A program made the translations under genes and the position numbers. A model generated the notes under the pieces. The model was not told where the DNA came from. It saw only the letters and a list, made by a program, of their open reading frames with translations, and made no database searches. A DNA stretch of 64,000 bases, taken from NCBI GenBank assembly GCA_016719785.1, contig JADJYJ010000004.1, positions 1 through 64,000 of the forward strand, given 5' to 3'. Below are positions 61,177 through 64,000 of this stretch, piece by piece (positions within the stretch are counted from its first letter, which is position 1; each line of letters begins with the position of its first letter). This DNA comes from Candidatus Amarolinea dominans. Lineage in GTDB: Bacteria; Chloroflexota; Anaerolineae; SSC4; Amarolineaceae.

Positions 61177-63285
61177 TCAACTTTGCGCAACATTCACGGA
61201 TTGCACGGCTGTTATGACTTGACATCCAGTGTCTGTCAACGACATGTCACCTGGTAAAAATCCACCAGGATGCGAATCTTCGCCCAATCGGGATATTTCA
61301 CCCTCGAATTTGGGACTGCGAATGTTGGTCCCTTTCAGCCAAATGGTGTAGGTGTCCACCGTGAGCGCGGTGATGCTGTAGCCGCCGCCAGCATCTACGC
61401 CAAATTCCCGCACGTAACGATTCGTCGCCGGCGGGCCTTCGATGCGGACAAGCGCGCCGCGGGGGCCAAACTGCTTCCCTTGCAGGTTATAGACCAGGCC
61501 GGCAACCTCGGCGCAGCAGCCCTTGTGCTCTTCGTAGTGACGCACCCGCGGCTCGAAACACAAGGCGGCGGCGGGGCGCGACGTTGGTGTGGGAGTGGGC
61601 AGCGTCGGTTTGTCAGCCCACCCGACCGGCGGCGACTGATCGGCCCCGTCCGTATGCTGTAGTTCGATGAGCGGCTCAAAGACGGTGTTGTCATCCCGGT
61701 CATCGTTGCGCGCATTGGCAATGAAATAGATGACATCGCCGGGCTGCGCGTTGATGCTGACATCGAAGCGGGTACCGGTCGTATCGGAGCCGTTCAGATC
61801 AACCTGCCAAACCGTTGTTTCCTTATGCACGATGCGCAGATTGACCCCGTTGCCGCCGCGGCCATCCTTGTACGCGCGCCCGGAAATGCGCAGCGATCCC
61901 TCATACGGTGAAACCCACTCACGCGCCACATCGTGCGCCCGGCTCGGATACATACCATTGTCGGAGATGCGCATCCGTGGATCGTAGCGCGCGTCACAGC
62001 ACCACCGCCACCAGGAACCCCCATCCCACGGCATTTGTTTGAACTTCAGGCTGCCCGCAGATTCCGAGATCAGATAGTACCAGGAGCGATAGCCCTGCTC
62101 CGGCGAGAAATCTTGCAGCGCTTGCGCCACCTGCACGCTCTTCAAAAGAGGCGGCGTCGCCTGCACGGGCACGGCCGTGAATGGATAAGATGAGGTCAGG
62201 AATTCGGTGCTGACCCAACCGCGGCGCGCCGCATCAACCTGGATCGCGACCCATGCGGCGTCTTCGGTGCGACCGGTAATCGTCACCGTGGTGTTGGCCT
62301 CAAGGCGGCCGAGAACAAGGTAACCGGGTCCGGGTCCAGCCCGCACGCGCAGGACTGTCGTGTTGGCAACTACGGCCAGATGAGGACCAGGGAACGGCGT
62401 AGGCGTGGGCGTCGGCATCGGCGTCGGTTGGCACGAGGCAAGATGGGCGTCGGCCTCCGGACGATTCAGGTCAATGATGCGCGCAGCAACAAACTGCGCC
62501 TGACCGTCCTGCAGATTCTGCTGCGCGCACAGGGCACCGCCATGAGCGATATGCGCATCGTACAGCTTCGTTTTGAGATCGGCGTAATCAGGTTGGGCTG
62601 CATAGATCGGCTGCCAGGCCGCGATGGCGCCGGCGTAGTTCTGAGCATTCCAGGCTGCCTGGCCGACCAGATAATCTTGGGCAGCCTGACTTCCCCGGCG
62701 CCCGGCGGAGGATGCCGTATCCTCTTCCAGGACGCAATCCCACCATCCCTGTGCCGCGGAAACATCCGCGGCGCCTTCTGCGGCCTGCGCCAGGTTCGTA
62801 CACGCGGTGATGCGCAGACTCTTGACCGCCGTCGGTTCGAAGTTGGCATCACGCAGGCGAATGTCGGCGATCAGCCCCAACGCCTTTTCAGGGTCCCCGG
62901 CCGTCAAGGCGGACTGCGCCGCCTGCCACTGCTCGACCACGGCCGCCTGCGCGACCGCGCGTTGGCTCTCGTCCCGTTGTTTCAGCAGGAGAAGCGTTCC
63001 CGCCGCGCCGGCAACGATGAGCAAGAGGGCAACCAGGCCGATCAGCATGGGCAAGCGATTCGATCGGCCCCGCGCCGGCGCCGGGGGTACCGCCTTCTGG
63101 TCGCCATTACCGGTCGTGGCGCGCGTGGCGCTCGCCTCCGCGCCACACTGGATACAGTACTTCTGCCCCGGCTTCAGACTGGCGCCGCACTGTGGGCAGA
63201 GGACCACTGCTGCCTGCGACGTTCCACACACGTTGCAGAAGCTTGCCTGATCAGGCAAAGGGGCGGAACAGTTTTGACATTGCAT
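61177..63285 (-). CDS. Zinc-ribbon, TM, SH3 surface protein
   Basis: The 702-residue protein begins with two zinc-ribbon modules (CQNCSAPLPDQASFCNVCG and CPQCGASLKPGQKYCIQCG), followed by a membrane helix near residue 80-105. After it comes a helical region with repeat-like character, a Pro/Thr linker, then a bacterial SH3 domain (TTVLRVRAGPGPGYLVLGR, GWVSTEFL). The last part is a beta-rich sandwich with YYLISESAGSLKFKQMPW and a Cys-containing end. The ribbon is cytosolic, the SH3 outside. The protein is likely a sensor or scaffold at the envelope. Confidence 0.75.
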   Translation of the reverse strand: MQCQNCSAPLPDQASFCNVCGTSQAAVVLCPQCGASLKPGQKYCIQCGAEASATRATTGNGDQKAVPPAPARGRSNRLPMLIGLVALLLIVAGAAGTLLLLKQRDESQRAVAQAAVVEQWQAAQSALTAGDPEKALGLIADIRLRDANFEPTAVKSLRITACTNLAQAAEGAADVSAAQGWWDCVLEEDTASSAGRRGSQAAQDYLVGQAAWNAQNYAGAIAAWQPIYAAQPDYADLKTKLYDAHIAHGGALCAQQNLQDGQAQFVAARIIDLNRPEADAHLASCQPTPMPTPTPTPFPGPHLAVVANTTVLRVRAGPGPGYLVLGRLEANTTVTITGRTEDAAWVAIQVDAARRGWVSTEFLTSSYPFTAVPVQATPPLLKSVQVAQALQDFSPEQGYRSWYYLISESAGSLKFKQMPWDGGSWWRWCCDARYDPRMRISDNGMYPSRAHDVAREWVSPYEGSLRISGRAYKDGRGGNGVNLRIVHKETTVWQVDLNGSDTTGTRFDVSINAQPGDVIYFIANARNDDRDDNTVFEPLIELQHTDGADQSPPVGWADKPTLPTPTPTSRPAAALCFEPRVRHYEEHKGCCAEVAGLVYNLQGKQFGPRGALVRIEGPPATNRYVREFGVDAGGGYSITALTVDTYTIWLKGTNIRSPKFEGEISRLGEDSHPGGFLPGDMSLTDTGCQVITAVQSVNVAQS

Positions 63286-63331
63286 AAGCGTCCTCGTGGG
63301 CGGGGGTAAGTCAACGTTGTCTTCTTGTGCC

Positions 63332-64000
63332 CTATTGTTCAGGCGTCTCGACTGGTTCTTTCGTCTGCGTCGCCTCCGGTGTATTGGTCGGCTCCTCTGG
63401 CGTGTTCGTTGGTGGTTCCGGCGTGTTGGTTGGCGGACGCAGTGTCGGTGTTTTAGTGGCCGGGCGCCGCGTCGGTGTCCGGGTTGGGGTTGGGGTCAGC
63501 GGGTAACGCGTGGCCGTGGCAATCACGGTTGGGGGTGCAGAAACAGAGGCGCCGGGCACCCAGCCCTGGGCACCGTTCGTAGCGCAGCACACCTCGTACC
63601 AGATGCGTTGTCCGGTCTTGGTCCGTTCAAATGCACTGGAGATAACCCGCAGCGCACTGCCGCCTGTCGCTTTGCCCACGACAGGGAAATTGCTGCCCGG
63701 CCCGGCGCGCAGGTCAAGCACAGAAGGCGTCACGACAACCACCGGGGTAAGAGGCGCCTTAGTCGGCGTAGGCGTCAGCGTGGGCAGTGGGGGTTTGGTT
63801 GGGGTGTTCGTAATAACCGCAGGCATATTCGTTATCCGTGGCGCGGAGGTTGCATCGTCAGGAGGCGTAGTGATTGGCTCGGACGGTGTCTTCGGCTGCG
63901 TACCCTCGACCAGACCGCTGGCCAAGTCGGCTGGGGTCTTGGCATCCTTATACACACCGCCGCTCTTTTTTGCCACGCAACTCAACTGTGTGCGCGCTTG
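63332..64000 (-). CDS. VWA/SH3 protein, partial at window edge
   Basis: The frame is open through 64000, so the true start lies outside. The visible part starts with LSCVAKKSGGVYKDAKTPAD, which looks like the end of a VWA domain; a Thr/Pro linker, an SH3 domain (VLDLRAGPGSNFPVVGKATG) and a long Thr/Pro/Glu tail follow. This agrees with the surface-protein cluster, in which the same SH3 module recurs. Confidence 0.65.
   Translation of the reverse strand, partial: QARTQLSCVAKKSGGVYKDAKTPADLASGLVEGTQPKTPSEPITTPPDDATSAPRITNMPAVITNTPTKPPLPTLTPTPTKAPLTPVVVVTPSVLDLRAGPGSNFPVVGKATGGSALRVISSAFERTKTGQRIWYEVCCATNGAQGWVPGASVSAPPTVIATATRYPLTPTPTRTPTRRPATKTPTLRPPTNTPEPPTNTPEEPTNTPEATQTKEPVETPEQ

Overview
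This 64 kb window is GC-rich (by eye) bacterial DNA that looks like a chromosome segment of a Chloroflexota (Anaerolineae-like) bacterium. The signs are long secreted proteins with Thr/Pro linkers, many WD40 and other propeller proteins, an ISKra4-type transposase remnant, family-5 solute-binding proteins, CHAT and SIR2-like genes, and many palindromic intergenic repeats. No rRNA, tRNA or CRISPR array was seen, and phylum assignment is inference. Several genes are broken by single-base frameshifts, which may be real decay or base-level assembly errors.

Layout. 0.1-1.8 kb: WD40 tail of a presumed signalling NTPase gene, cut by a transposase remnant. 2.1-11.4 kb: a giant secreted beta-helix / Asp-box / FG-GAP / dockerin protein spread over five ORFs. 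11.6-14.6 kb: a frameshifted oligopeptide-type binding protein and a second one destroyed by a transposase remnant. 14.9-16.6 kb: MFS transporter plus ChrB-like protein. 16.7-27 kb: a defence/conflict-like region with an AAA ATPase fused to a nuclease-like domain, a HigA/DUF2442 pair, an MmeI-like restriction-methylation gene (frameshifted), a DUF234 ATPase, an HD protein, a CHAT protease-like protein and a degenerate SIR2-like protein. 27-32.2 kb: a GH100-like glycosidase with a Dpp-type ABC transporter, same strand and tightly linked to SIR2-CHAT. 32.3-36.6 kb: a membrane-remodelling-like cluster (SPFH-HTH, coiled coil, zinc-ribbon membrane protein, DUF2207). 36.8-39.4 kb: universal stress protein, Na/Pi-type transporter, RsmD. 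39.6-44.7 kb: a beta-glucoside operon (GH1, two sugar permeases, binding protein). 44.8-47.6 kb: P-domain exoprotein. 47.9-49.4 kb: copper-handling pair. 49.5-51.2 kb: VWA/solute-binding protein. 51.4-52.1 kb: VapBC-like toxin-antitoxin pair. 52.2-56.4 kb: gene remnants around a 14-repeat propeller exoprotein. 56.4-64 kb: minus-strand cluster of small membrane, zinc-ribbon, SH3 and VWA proteins that runs off the window.

The most promising unusual system is the overlapping SIR2-like / CHAT pair (24.5-27.0 kb). The SIR2-like protein keeps the fold signature but has lost the residues expected for NAD hydrolysis, and the CHAT partner keeps its His/Cys dyad. That suggests a nucleotide-sensor plus protease module, embedded beside restriction-type genes and transcriptionally linked to a carbohydrate uptake operon.
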